From Bacillus sp. J33 (GTDB lineage: Bacteria > Bacillota > Bacilli > Bacillales > Cytobacillaceae), in the NCBI RefSeq assembly GCF_000518885.1, contig NZ_JAEL01000017.1:1-44222 (forward strand): a stretch of DNA of 44,222 nt. Direction: 5' to 3'. Shown here one piece after another: positions 1 to 7,193 of the stretch. Numbering within the stretch: the stretch's first letter is position 1; every line of letters starts with the position of its first letter. The position numbers and the translations under genes are program-made. The notes beneath the pieces are model-generated. The model saw nothing but the letters and a program-made list of their open reading frames with translations, did no database searches and was not told the origin of the DNA.

Positions 1-124
1 TCTCTTTTTCCATAAACTCGTTCAATACCAAAACAATGGCTGATCTAACAACTGCATCAATATTCGATTTTAATACAGATTCTTTTAAAAGTTCCAAATC
101 TAGGTTAAACTGTAATTGGGTCAT
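1..124 (-). CDS. IS256-family transposase, N-terminal part (runs off window)
   Basis: The gene reads leftward from an ATG at 124 with a GAGG-type ribosome site just before it and runs off the left edge. Only 41 codons are visible (start MTQLQFNLDLELLKESVL, then a segment containing NEFMEKE). This matches the amino terminus I know from Bacillus IS256-family (mutator type) transposases. The DDE catalytic core would lie outside the window, so intactness cannot be judged. Family call rests on the N-terminus plus the terminal repeat at about 198-224. Confidence 0.75.
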   Translation of the reverse strand, partial: MTQLQFNLDLELLKESVLKSNIDAVVRSAIVLVLNEFMEKE

Positions 125-226
125 TTTTATTCCTCTTTTCATTGTTTATCGTCGCTGAAAACATTGTAGCCAAGAGTGAATAAAATGAACCCTTTTTCTT
201 TTTACACAATTATATGGACTTAATCC
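1..226 (-). mobile_element. End of an IS256-family insertion sequence
   Basis: The transposase fragment is followed on its upstream side by a sequence at about 198-224 that reads, on the minus strand, AAGTCCATATAATTGTGTAA. This resembles the terminal inverted repeat of IS256-family elements, so the element should end at about 222-226. The other end and any 8-bp target duplication lie outside the window. The exact outer base is not certain. Confidence 0.6.
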
Positions 227-321
227 TTCATTGGGCTTATGAAGACCAAAATCCGAGTAGAAAGGAGAAGAAAAGTCCTTCATAAAGTTCCTGAACCTCA
301 AAATTTATCAAGAAAAGCCTT

Positions 322-879
322 TTACTCATAATACCTCCACTGGCGAACTCCTATTTTTTTATAATTTTTTTCTAAAACACTTCTTATCCTCTTTTTTGAA
401 TTTATCACTTTACACCAATCATGAATAACATTGGTAGTAATTGTATGCTGAGGAAAAAGGAGCTTAAATTCCTTCACACTTCGCATTATTGCTTTCGCAA
501 CCCCTTCTTCCAATCCACATTCTCTGCAAATACATTTCTGTCCTTCTACATGGATTGAAAAGGAGGTACATTTTATACAAGTAATTCCTTTTTGCAGTTG
601 TTCAAAATCATATATAGTCAATATTTTAAACGGAGATTCTTTAATATGCTTTGATAGTAACTTGTCAGCAAGTATTTTGTGTCTCTCATTTAATTTGGAT
701 GGTATAGCATTTAGAGTGGTTAAAAAGCGATTGAGTTGAGTAGGGAAAATAAATGGTTTGTTTAGGGGTGTTTGGTATAAGGTGAATTCGGAATTGATAA
801 AAACAACGTAAGAATGAATGGGTAAATTAAATCCAAGGTTTTGGAGCAACTGGCGAAGCAAGGATTCACTCTGCTTCAT
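322..879 (-). CDS. NERD protein C-terminal half with zinc ribbon
   Basis: An open frame of 185 codons opens with an ATG that overlaps the stop of the upstream half (ATGA). The ATG is probably an accident of the frameshift, since no Shine-Dalgarno sequence precedes it. Four cysteines in two CxxC pairs (about residues 100-120) suggest a zinc ribbon. The basic C-terminal segment (IHDWCKVINSKKRIRSVLEK) looks like the helix-turn-helix-like tail of NERD proteins. Any expression would depend on translational coupling or frameshifting. Confidence 0.55.
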   Translation of the reverse strand: MKQSESLLRQLLQNLGFNLPIHSYVVFINSEFTLYQTPLNKPFIFPTQLNRFLTTLNAIPSKLNERHKILADKLLSKHIKESPFKILTIYDFEQLQKGITCIKCTSFSIHVEGQKCICRECGLEEGVAKAIMRSVKEFKLLFPQHTITTNVIHDWCKVINSKKRIRSVLEKNYKKIGVRQWRYYE

Positions 880-1226
880 TGATTAAGCGGATTCGTAATT
901 TCGCGTTTAGGCTTCTTGTAAAACCTATCGGATTCATAGAAATAATCTCCTTCATAATTCTTTACCTCAAAAATATAGATGCATTCTGAAAAAATAACTA
1001 ATGAATCTATTTGAAATAAGGTATTGTTTAACTTTAGAAGCAAATCATTTAAGATATAACAATCACTCTCAAGTTTGTTTGTCCATAAATCAAATAGAAT
1101 TTCTCCTTCATAGCCTTTTTTAAGATTTAAATAGTGCTGTTCTTCTTTATCAGACAAACTCATTCTGGTCCTTAAGGATTTAAGCAATAGTAATTCAGCA
1201 GCTTTATTGCGGAATTTATAATGCAT
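876..1226 (-). CDS. NERD domain fragment (N-terminal half)
   Basis: This is the open N-terminal half of the split NERD protein, about 116 residues from ATG 1226. The GYEGE motif is near residue 40, and QID and FEVKN are about 35 and 50 residues later. It stops straight after NPLNQ, where full-length homologues continue. If translated alone it would keep the nuclease-like motifs but lose the zinc-ribbon part. Activity is unknown. Confidence 0.6.
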   Translation of the reverse strand: MHYKFRNKAAELLLLKSLRTRMSLSDKEEQHYLNLKKGYEGEILFDLWTNKLESDCYILNDLLLKLNNTLFQIDSLVIFSECIYIFEVKNYEGDYFYESDRFYKKPKREITNPLNQ

Positions 1227-1310
1227 AACCCACATCCTATCATTTTTTAATCCATTCCATAATATAAAAATCTATTGGAGCATTCATACTATATAATGCC
1301 ATTCTTCATA

Positions 1311-1336
1311 AAAAAATCAGAGGCAAAGCTCTGATT
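1311..1336 (-). terminator. Rho-independent terminator
   Basis: A perfect 8-bp stem (AATCAGAG with CTCTGATT) around a 6-base loop is followed on the minus strand by a run of T. It ends the DUF421 gene transcript. Confidence 0.75.
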
Positions 1337-1403
1337 AAGGTTAGATTAGTTAATGTTTTGCAGCAGGCGCTATAATCACTCGTTACAAGAGGTGTCAGCT
1401 AAA

Positions 1404-2108
1404 TCAATTATATAAAAATACTTTCAAAGTACCCTTACTATCTATAGTCGCGAGCAGTACATTTTTTATTTCCGTCTTATATAAGCTTTCCAAGGTGGAG
1501 GCAAGCCAGCTTTCATCCTTTTGAATTTGGATAAGCTCGTTTTTATTTACCTTGCCTTCCTTGATAATGGTTCTAGGCATATCGAATGGTTCCGCCTTCA
1601 TTTGTATGGAAGCAGGTGTAATGGGTTCATATTTGGGATCTAAAAAAAAGGAAAGATCCCCGTCAGCTTCCCATAATGCTAGGGAAACTTTCTTTACGTC
1701 ATCTACTTTTTTCTCGCGTAATTCTTCTAGCAGGACATCAATAGATATTCTTGCCTTTTTTAATCCTTTGTAAATGATTTCTCCATTCTGTACGACTGTT
1801 ATGGACTGGTTATTAACAAGCTTTCTAACCGCTGGCCATTTTAGGATACTGAATAAGCTGGCCAGATACAGGACAACCAATACCGTGGTTGTCACTATAG
1901 AACCTTTTAGCCCTAGCTCCTCGTCAGACAATGGATGGGCAATAATATTTCCAATTACTAAAGCCATAACAAAATCAAGGAGCCTTAATTGGGAAATGGC
2001 ACGCTGGCCTAAGATTTTGGCAACCGCCACTAAAAAGAAATATGCGATTACAGCCCTAAGACCCCATTCCAAGGCGGTGAGTGTTGACTGCCTTTGAAAA
2101 AAATCCAT
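1404..2108 (-). CDS. DUF421 membrane protein (YetF/YdfR-like)
   Basis: The protein is 234 residues and starts at ATG 2108 behind AAAGGATG. It has an N-terminal membrane part of about three helices (residues 15-90), with the family segment AKILGQRAISQLRLLDFVMA. A cytoplasmic part follows, with ITVVQNGEIIYKGLKKARIS and DLSFFLDPKYEPITP. This is the layout of the DUF421 family, of which Bacillus has several paralogues (YetF, YdfR, YkjA). Some are made during sporulation or are linked to spore germination, but the biochemical role is not settled. The gene stands alone with its own terminator at 1311-1336. Confidence 0.85.
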   Translation of the reverse strand: MDFFQRQSTLTALEWGLRAVIAYFFLVAVAKILGQRAISQLRLLDFVMALVIGNIIAHPLSDEELGLKGSIVTTTVLVVLYLASLFSILKWPAVRKLVNNQSITVVQNGEIIYKGLKKARISIDVLLEELREKKVDDVKKVSLALWEADGDLSFFLDPKYEPITPASIQMKAEPFDMPRTIIKEGKVNKNELIQIQKDESWLASTLESLYKTEIKNVLLATIDSKGTLKVFLYN

Positions 2109-2271
2109 CTATTGCACATCCTTTAACAACAATTACATTCACATGCAGGCGTTTAGATTTTGCTTTGCAGCCTCTTAAAAGTTTTTTCTCAGTTAGCAGC
2201 AATTATTCAAAACCTAACATTACATATAATTTCTTCCTTTCTGTAAAACTAAGGAAAAGGAGGTTAAATAA

Positions 2272-2421
2272 ATGAAAAAATTCTTATTAATGTTTCTCCT
2301 ATCCCTGTCTTTCTTAACGTTAATGGGCTGTGGAAATGATGAAGCGCCTGAGGAAGGAGAACAAGTGGAAGATGTTGAAGAAGAGGATGAAATTGGTGAC
2401 GGCGAGATTGATGATGAGTAA
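2272..2421 (+). CDS. Tiny acidic lipoprotein
   Basis: A 49-residue gene with a strong ribosome site (AAAAGGAGG) 9 bases before ATG 2272. The product has a lipoprotein signal peptide with a lipobox ending LMGC (Cys about 20). The rest is a very acidic tail of Glu and Asp (EEGEQVEDVEEEDEIGDG). It should be lipid-anchored to the outside of the membrane. No homologue is recognised; similar short acidic lipoproteins are common in Bacillus. It has its own terminator at 2446-2477. Confidence 0.8.
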   Translation: MKKFLLMFLLSLSFLTLMGCGNDEAPEEGEQVEDVEEEDEIGDGEIDDE

Positions 2422-2445
2422 AAGAGTGATACGGTGTTTGATATA

Positions 2446-2477
2446 AAAGGAGTGGCCAGACCTTGGCCCTCCTTTTT
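2446..2477 (+). terminator. Rho-independent terminator
   Basis: AAAGGAG and GGCCA pair with TTGGCC and CTCCTTT, and the stem runs into TTTTT. It ends the small lipoprotein gene. Confidence 0.75.
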
Positions 2478-2600
2478 ACGTAATTAGTAAGTCCAACTGT
2501 AAGAGGAGGATGTGGGGGCATTCCTGTTTGACTCATGGTTTTTCTTTATTCGGGAAACATAATGGTATATTATTTTAGTCCTATAAGGGAGTGGGCAGCT

Positions 2601-4142
2601 TTGAAAAAGGTAACAAGTGTTTTTTGGATTTCTTTGGTCATAGCAAGTATTTTTGTTATTTGGGGCATGATTGCACCTGTTCAGTTAGGGGAAGTGATGG
2701 ATCAAACAAAAGCTTACTTTTTGGGCTCATTTGGCTGGTTTTATCAGTTATCCGCCACTTTTTTTCTTATATTTGCTTTGTTTTTGATTTTTAGCAAGTA
2801 CGGGAAAATTAAATTAGGTTCGCATGATGATAAGCCGGATTTTAAACGCAGCACATGGTTTGCCATGCTGTTCAGTGCTGGAATGGGTATTGGATTATTA
2901 TTCTTTGGCGTTTCTGAGCCAATCTCCCATTTTACGAATCCGCCAATTGGCGAAGGCGGGACTCCTGAGGCAGCAAGAGTTGCATTAAGATATACCTATT
3001 TGCATTGGGGATTTCATGCCTGGGCGATCTATTCTGTCATAGCGCTTGTTCTTGCTTATTATAAATTCAGGAAGAAACAGCCTGGTTTAATGAGTGTTAC
3101 ATTAACTCCTTTACTAGGGGACAGAGCAAAGGGAATCACGGGCATTATTGTAGATAGTGTTGCCGTTTTTGCAACAATTTTTGGTGTAGCGGCCTCCCTC
3201 GGACTTGGAGCAGCCCAAATTAATGGCGGCTTAAATTATGTGGCCGGAGTACCAAATAACTATAGTGTCCAGCTTTTAATAATAGCCATAGTAACTGTCT
3301 TATTTATACTTTCTGCAAGTACAGGACTTCAAAAAGGGATCAAATATTTAAGTAATGCCAATTTGGTCCTTGCAGTTATTCTTCTATTTGCTTTCCTGAT
3401 TTTAGCCCCAACAGGATTTGTGCTGGATCTTTTTACGACTACATTAGGGAGTTATGTACAGAACCTGCCCAGTATGGGATTGAGGCTTGCTCCTTTTAAT
3501 GAGGAACAGGCAACTTGGATTCAGGATTGGACCATTTTTTATTGGGCCTGGTGGATTGCCTGGGCACCCTTTGTCGGGACCTTTATAGCACGCGTATCGA
3601 AAGGGAGAACGGTTCGGGAATTTATGATCGCCGTCCTGATTATTCCGACGCTTGTATGTGCTTTTTGGTTTAGTGTGTTTGGCGGGACGGCTATTTATTT
3701 TGACTATTTTGAAGGAGCCAATATCGCAGGGCAGAGTCTGGAGACAGCATTATTTTTTGTTTATGATCGCCTGGCATTTTCGGGTGGCCTTGTAATAGTT
3801 ACTTTACTGCTGATAACTACTTTTTTTGTAACCTCGGCAGATTCCGCAACATTCGTATTGGGGATGCAGACAACAAATGGTGATCTGAATCCGCCTAACT
3901 TTGTAAAAATCGTCTGGGGTCTGTTTTTATCAGCCTCAGCAATCGTATTGATGCTCTCTGGCGGATTGAGCGCCATGCAGACTGCTATTATTGTAAGTGC
4001 ATTTCCGCTGACATTTGTTTTAATTGCAATGTCCTTTGCCATTCTAAAAGAATTTAAAAAAGAAGTTCCTGCGAAAAGCGTGGCGAAGAAAAAGGCTAAA
4101 AAAGTTAAACCGGGGGAAGAGCCTGATCCGGGATTGCTTTAA
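2601..4142 (+). CDS. BCCT-family glycine betaine transporter (OpuD-like)
   Basis: A sodium-coupled BCCT transporter for betaine-type osmoprotectants in the plasma membrane. It has about 12 membrane helices, the glycine-rich GMGIGLLFFGVSEPISHF stretch near residue 94, and the Trp-rich signature WTIFYWAWWIAWAPFVGTF with ARVSKGRTVREF near residue 309. The open frame extends upstream to 2535, but TTG 2601 with AAGGGAG about 10 bases before it gives 513 residues, close to the known length of OpuD. The GMGIG form is that of betaine carriers such as BetP and OpuD. The C-terminus is a Lys-rich tail (KKKAKKVKPGEEPDPG) that could serve in osmosensing, as in BetP. Specificity is inferred from family only. 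Confidence 0.88.
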   Translation: MKKVTSVFWISLVIASIFVIWGMIAPVQLGEVMDQTKAYFLGSFGWFYQLSATFFLIFALFLIFSKYGKIKLGSHDDKPDFKRSTWFAMLFSAGMGIGLLFFGVSEPISHFTNPPIGEGGTPEAARVALRYTYLHWGFHAWAIYSVIALVLAYYKFRKKQPGLMSVTLTPLLGDRAKGITGIIVDSVAVFATIFGVAASLGLGAAQINGGLNYVAGVPNNYSVQLLIIAIVTVLFILSASTGLQKGIKYLSNANLVLAVILLFAFLILAPTGFVLDLFTTTLGSYVQNLPSMGLRLAPFNEEQATWIQDWTIFYWAWWIAWAPFVGTFIARVSKGRTVREFMIAVLIIPTLVCAFWFSVFGGTAIYFDYFEGANIAGQSLETALFFVYDRLAFSGGLVIVTLLLITTFFVTSADSATFVLGMQTTNGDLNPPNFVKIVWGLFLSASAIVLMLSGGLSAMQTAIIVSAFPLTFVLIAMSFAILKEFKKEVPAKSVAKKKAKKVKPGEEPDPGLL

Positions 4143-4201
4143 TGCTTTCAATAAACGCATATATTCTGCCAGAGGACTATGATTAAAAAGTTATAACCTT
4201 T

Positions 4202-4247
4202 AAAAAAAGCCAGAGATCCGTTATCTGAACGAATCCCTGGCCTTTTT
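4202..4247 (+). terminator. Rho-independent terminator
   Basis: An AAAAAAAGCCAG arm pairs with CTGGCCTTTTT around a longer imperfect loop. It works for the BCCT gene and, by symmetry, partly for leftward transcripts. Confidence 0.65.
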
Positions 4248-4276
4248 AGTTTTGGTTACAGTTCTTTTTTTATTTA

Positions 4277-4522
4277 GGCTCTGTTACATTTGCCTGTTGA
4301 TTTCAGCACGAGGCACTCAAGCGTTCAGCGGGCAGTCCGACGCTCCTCGGTGCATCCACACCTGCGGGGTCTCCCGCTGACACGCATCTCCCGCAGGACA
4401 TTGAATAAGCTTCCCCGAGTTAACACCTCGTCGTAAGGAAATGCGGTAGCATTTTCGAGGAGCTCGTACCTCCCGCTCCAATCAACAGGGTGCTAAAATC
4501 AACAATAAGCTTTAACACAGTC
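4277..4522 (-). repeat. MITE-like interspersed repeat, family B, full copy
   Basis: A gene-free 246-bp block whose ends are inverted: GGCTCTGTTA at 4277 and, on the other strand, GACTGTGTTAAAG ending at 4522. Just inside are further inverted arms (CCTGTTGATT and AATCAACAGG). The middle can fold into long imperfect hairpins. An inner module at about 4395-4465 closely resembles part of the repeat at 18021-18300. A shortened relative lies at 28451-28520. No coding potential was seen. Confidence 0.7.
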
Positions 4523-4614
4523 TTTATTTAAAAAACGGAAATATTCGGAACTTCAACAGCTTTTCCCGAAAGTATCAGAAAAACCAGATGGAAGGAGAAG
4601 GCTGTAAAACCTGC

Positions 4615-4947
4615 CTATTCTTCTTGCATGATTCCTTCATATATCCTCTTCAAATCCTTACGAAGCTTCTCGACAGGAACAAAACGGGCCTCTCTAAGGA
4701 CTTCTCTGCCATCTAAATATAAAACGACTACAGGTACTGTAAATGCCATTAAAAAACCGGCAATTTCTGTTACCTTATCCGCATTAACGAGCCCTGCTTC
4801 TATCTGGGGGTATTCTTTTAAAACTTCCTCAACCTGAGGCAGCAAACCATGGCAGACACTTCAGCTGTCCGTTAAAACATAAATGAAGCTCAGTTCATGA
4901 TTCTGAATCATTTGCTGGACTTCTTCCATAGATAAAAGCTCTTTCAT
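4615..4947 (-). CDS. Thioredoxin-like protein with in-frame TGA at active-site Cys
   Basis: Read leftward from ATG 4947 (or ATG 4950), with AAGGGAG 7 bases upstream, the frame is open except for one TGA at 4863-4861. The two sides together make one thioredoxin-fold protein of about 110 residues. Before the TGA stands SFIYVLTDS; after it come SVCHGLLPQVEEVLKEYPQ, the cis-Pro strand FTVPVVVLYLDGREV and a C-terminal helix. The TGA replaces the first Cys of the expected CxxC (C-S-V-C-H). It could be read as selenocysteine (UxxC), be a TGC-to-TGA nonsense mutation, or be a sequence error. No other stop or frameshift occurs in the remaining 82 codons. A hairpin with a GGU loop lies 18-38 bases after the TGA. 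The downstream part has no ribosome site of its own. Confidence 0.7.
4823..4843 (-). promoter_or_regulatory. Possible bacterial SECIS-like hairpin
   Basis: Counting the U of the TGA as 1, bases 21-41 can fold as GCT-G-CCTCA, loop GGT, TGAGG-A-AGT. That is five perfect pairs, one mismatch, then three more pairs including a G-U. The GGU loop begins 29 bases after the U, within the spacing known for bacterial SECIS elements. The usual bulged U is not evident. A hairpin this small could arise by chance, so this is a lead only. Confidence 0.25.
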
Positions 4948-5079
4948 CATGATTCTCCCTTTTCAGAAAAGACTTTTTCCTATTATACAATAGGATTTCC
5001 ATAAGTCCTTCTAGAATATCTTATTGGGTTATATTATTTCCTTTAAAGGCTAAAAATGCGCTAGATAGGAGTGGGTTAG

Positions 5080-5688
5080 ATGACAAATCTTTGGGAAGAA
5101 AAATTTGAAGCTGAGGGATATTTATATGGCGAAGAGCCAAATGAGTTTATAAGAGAACAAGCCAACCGGCTTGAGAGCAAAAAAAGAATTGTTGCTTTTG
5201 CAGAGGGGGAAGGCCGCAATGCGGTTTTTCTTGCCAGTCAGGGACACGACGTTACAGCCTGGGATTATACGCAAAATGGACTAAAGAAAACGGAACAATT
5301 GGCTGAACGGCATAATGTCACAGTTCAAACAGAACAAAAGGATTTAATTTATGATTCTGTACCTTTTGAAGAATATGATGCATCAGTAATGGTTTTTGGG
5401 CATTTTTTGAAACAGGATCAGAAAACTGTATTTGATAAGCTGATTTCTGTAGTGAAACCAGGAGGAATGGTATTAATGGAGGTTTATTCAGAGGATCAGC
5501 TCCGTTATCAAACAGGTGGGCCAAAAAGGATTGATATGGTTTATGACCCTGCCGACTTGCTTGAATGGATTGGAGGGTATAAGGTTGTGCATTTCTTTTA
5601 TGGCGAACAGGAGAGAGTGGAAGGCAGAGGGCATACTGGCACTGGACATGTCATACAGGTGATATTGAAAAAAGAGAAGATAAAATAG
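5080..5688 (+). CDS. Class I SAM-dependent methyltransferase (TehB-like)
   Basis: A 202-residue soluble methyltransferase starting at ATG 5080 behind AGGAG. The SAM-binding loop is altered but recognisable: RIVAFAEGEGRNAVFLASQGHDVTAWDYT (residues 36-64), the acidic residue at the end of the second strand being the usual ribose contact. DASVMVFGHF and VKPGGMVLMEVYS follow as motifs IV and V. The N-terminal WEEKFEAEGYLYGEEPNEF resembles the TehB/YjhP-like group, some of which act in tellurite or thiol detoxification. The substrate is unknown. It stands alone, with a terminator at 5686-5714. Confidence 0.8.
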   Translation: MTNLWEEKFEAEGYLYGEEPNEFIREQANRLESKKRIVAFAEGEGRNAVFLASQGHDVTAWDYTQNGLKKTEQLAERHNVTVQTEQKDLIYDSVPFEEYDASVMVFGHFLKQDQKTVFDKLISVVKPGGMVLMEVYSEDQLRYQTGGPKRIDMVYDPADLLEWIGGYKVVHFFYGEQERVEGRGHTGTGHVIQVILKKEKIK

Positions 5689-5714
5689 GAGGCTGTTTGC
5701 GGCCTCCCTTTTAT
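5686..5714 (+). terminator. Rho-independent terminator
   Basis: GGAGGC pairs with GCCTCC around an 8-base loop and is followed by CTTTTATT. It overlaps the end of the methyltransferase gene. Confidence 0.7.
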
Positions 5715-5723
5715 TATTTCGTA

Positions 5724-5820
5724 AGCTCTTTTCTCATTAATTGTTGTTTTACTTATGAATCCCGCCGTTGATTAAACTTATTTAGCCACCCGAAAAGAAA
5801 CAAACTTTACGAAAACAGCC
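5724..5820 (-). repeat. MITE-like repeat, family A, internal-deletion copy
   Basis: Read on the minus strand, this 97-bp block opens with GGCTGTTTTCGTAAAGTTTG and CGGGTGGCTAA and ends with AATGAGAAAAGAGCTT. These are the outer parts of the 280-bp repeat at 18021-18300, with the hairpin-rich middle missing. The two ends form imperfect terminal inverted repeats (9 of 12). It sits between two convergent genes. Confidence 0.65.
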
Positions 5821-5825
5821 ATTTC

Positions 5826-6998
5826 TTAAGATGTGATTGGACGGCTGCCGGCAGCCTTGGCGGAATAGACGCGGTATAAGACAAGTGCAATCGCAGAAAG
5901 CAAAATGCCTGATATATATGGGAAACCAATGCTGACAGTGAAAAGCCATCCGCCCAATGGCGGGCCGATAATTCTGCCTAGAGAGTCAAATGACGATAAA
6001 AGCCCTGTTGTACTGCCATGCCCGGTCTGAGAAGTCTTGGTCAGCAGAGAGGAAACGCTCGGACGGATAAAACCGTTCCCCACACCAAACACAGTTAAAT
6101 AAATGGCTGCTGTAGCAAAGCTATCAATCAGCAGGATTAGTGCAAATCCGATGGCAGATATCGTAATGCCGATTTGGATCACTGCCCCTTCCCCGTACTT
6201 TTTCGTCATTCTTCCCACTAATCCGCCTTGTACAAGGGCACCTGCAAACCCCATAATCATAAAGATATAGCCAAGCTCAACTGTCCCCAGTCCTGCTTTT
6301 TCAGCAGCAAAATAGGCGAACGTTGCCTCCAAGCCTGCCAGGGATAACGAGACAAATAGCTGCAGGAAAAATAGAATGCTAACAGGTCCGTTCAAAGCTT
6401 TAAATAATCCAGGCCGTTTTACAGACTGATTGCTCCGCTGTTCCGGTGATAGGGATTCTTTCAGCACGGCCATGACAAGAAAGAAAGTAATGAAGGAGGA
6501 TGCACCTGCCAGGTAAAAGGGTACATTCAGACTTTCCCGGGAAAAGATACCGCCAATTGCAGGTCCAAAGATAAAACCTAAACCGACAGCGGCACCGATA
6601 ATTCCCATTCCTTTTCCGCGGTCTTCTTCAGAAGTTATATCTGCTACATATGCCATAACAGTTGGCATGTTCGCTGATGATAAAAAGCCGCCGATTATTC
6701 TTGCGGCAAACAGCATCCAGAGCTCAGTAGATAATGCCATCATGAAAAAAGATAATCCAAGGCCGAAAATCCCGATCATAATGACAGGTTTGCGGCCAAT
6801 CTTATCGGAAATGCGGCCCCACATAGGTGCAAAGAGCAGCTGCATTAAAGAATAAACAGCCATAAGCAAGCCCAGCTGCGTCGGTGTAGCTCCTAACTCT
6901 TCAGCATAAAAAGGTATGACAGGAATGATGATCCCAAATCCCACCATAACAAGAAACATGACTGCAAATAATAGAGGCAGTGCTTTTTTAGAATTCAA
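5826..6998 (-). CDS. MFS drug-efflux-type transporter
   Basis: A 12-helix major facilitator protein of the drug:H+ antiporter group with 12 segments. Visible motifs are motif A, GRISDKIGRKP (about residue 62), and the antiporter motif C, GAAVGLGFIFGPAIGG (about residue 140), which marks exporters. The open frame reaches GTG 7007, but TTG 6998 is better spaced (6 bases) from GGAGTG, giving 390 residues. It is closest by eye to the Bacillus multidrug/TetA-like group. The actual drug or metabolite is unknown. It is transcribed away from the MHS gene at 7194. Confidence 0.82.
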   Translation of the reverse strand: MNSKKALPLLFAVMFLVMVGFGIIIPVIPFYAEELGATPTQLGLLMAVYSLMQLLFAPMWGRISDKIGRKPVIMIGIFGLGLSFFMMALSTELWMLFAARIIGGFLSSANMPTVMAYVADITSEEDRGKGMGIIGAAVGLGFIFGPAIGGIFSRESLNVPFYLAGASSFITFFLVMAVLKESLSPEQRSNQSVKRPGLFKALNGPVSILFFLQLFVSLSLAGLEATFAYFAAEKAGLGTVELGYIFMIMGFAGALVQGGLVGRMTKKYGEGAVIQIGITISAIGFALILLIDSFATAAIYLTVFGVGNGFIRPSVSSLLTKTSQTGHGSTTGLLSSFDSLGRIIGPPLGGWLFTVSIGFPYISGILLSAIALVLYRVYSAKAAGSRPITS

Positions 6999-7193
6999 CG
7001 TGTTCACTCCAGTAAGGTCAAATCAATTTAAGTAATATGATTATATCAAAAACAATCTTATACTTTCACCCTAGGAAGTGTACAGTAGGAAAGTTCTATT
7101 TGGCAGGTAATGTCACAAATATATTGAAATATCAAAATAATATGAACTATTATTGGTTTATGTTTATTTTACATAATTGAGAGGGGGATGTTT

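Larger units (their letters stand above)
322..1226 (-). pseudogene. NERD-domain protein split by a frameshift
   Basis: Two adjacent leftward frames, 876-1226 and 322-879, look like the halves of one NERD (nuclease-related domain) protein. The first half carries the NERD core: GYEGE, then FQIDSLV and FEVKN, the PD-(D/E)xK-like acidic and lysine positions. It ends in NPLNQ and a TGA. The second half begins KQSESLLRQLLQ, the usual continuation of such proteins, and carries a zinc-ribbon-like CxxC...CxxC pair (CIKC, CREC). The frames overlap by ATGA, and inserting one base at about 878 would restore a protein of roughly 300 residues. The start is ATG 1226, because the ATG at 1235 lies too close to its AGG. 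A coupled two-gene arrangement is possible but less likely, since the second half has no ribosome site of its own. NERD proteins have no firmly established function. Confidence 0.7.

Noticed and set aside
2264..2536. 90-codon frame antisense to the small lipoprotein
   Set aside because: It mirrors the lipoprotein gene and its terminator; no ribosome site.
2535..2600. Longer start of the BCCT transporter
   Set aside because: TTG 2601 has AAGGGAG at good spacing and gives the usual family length.
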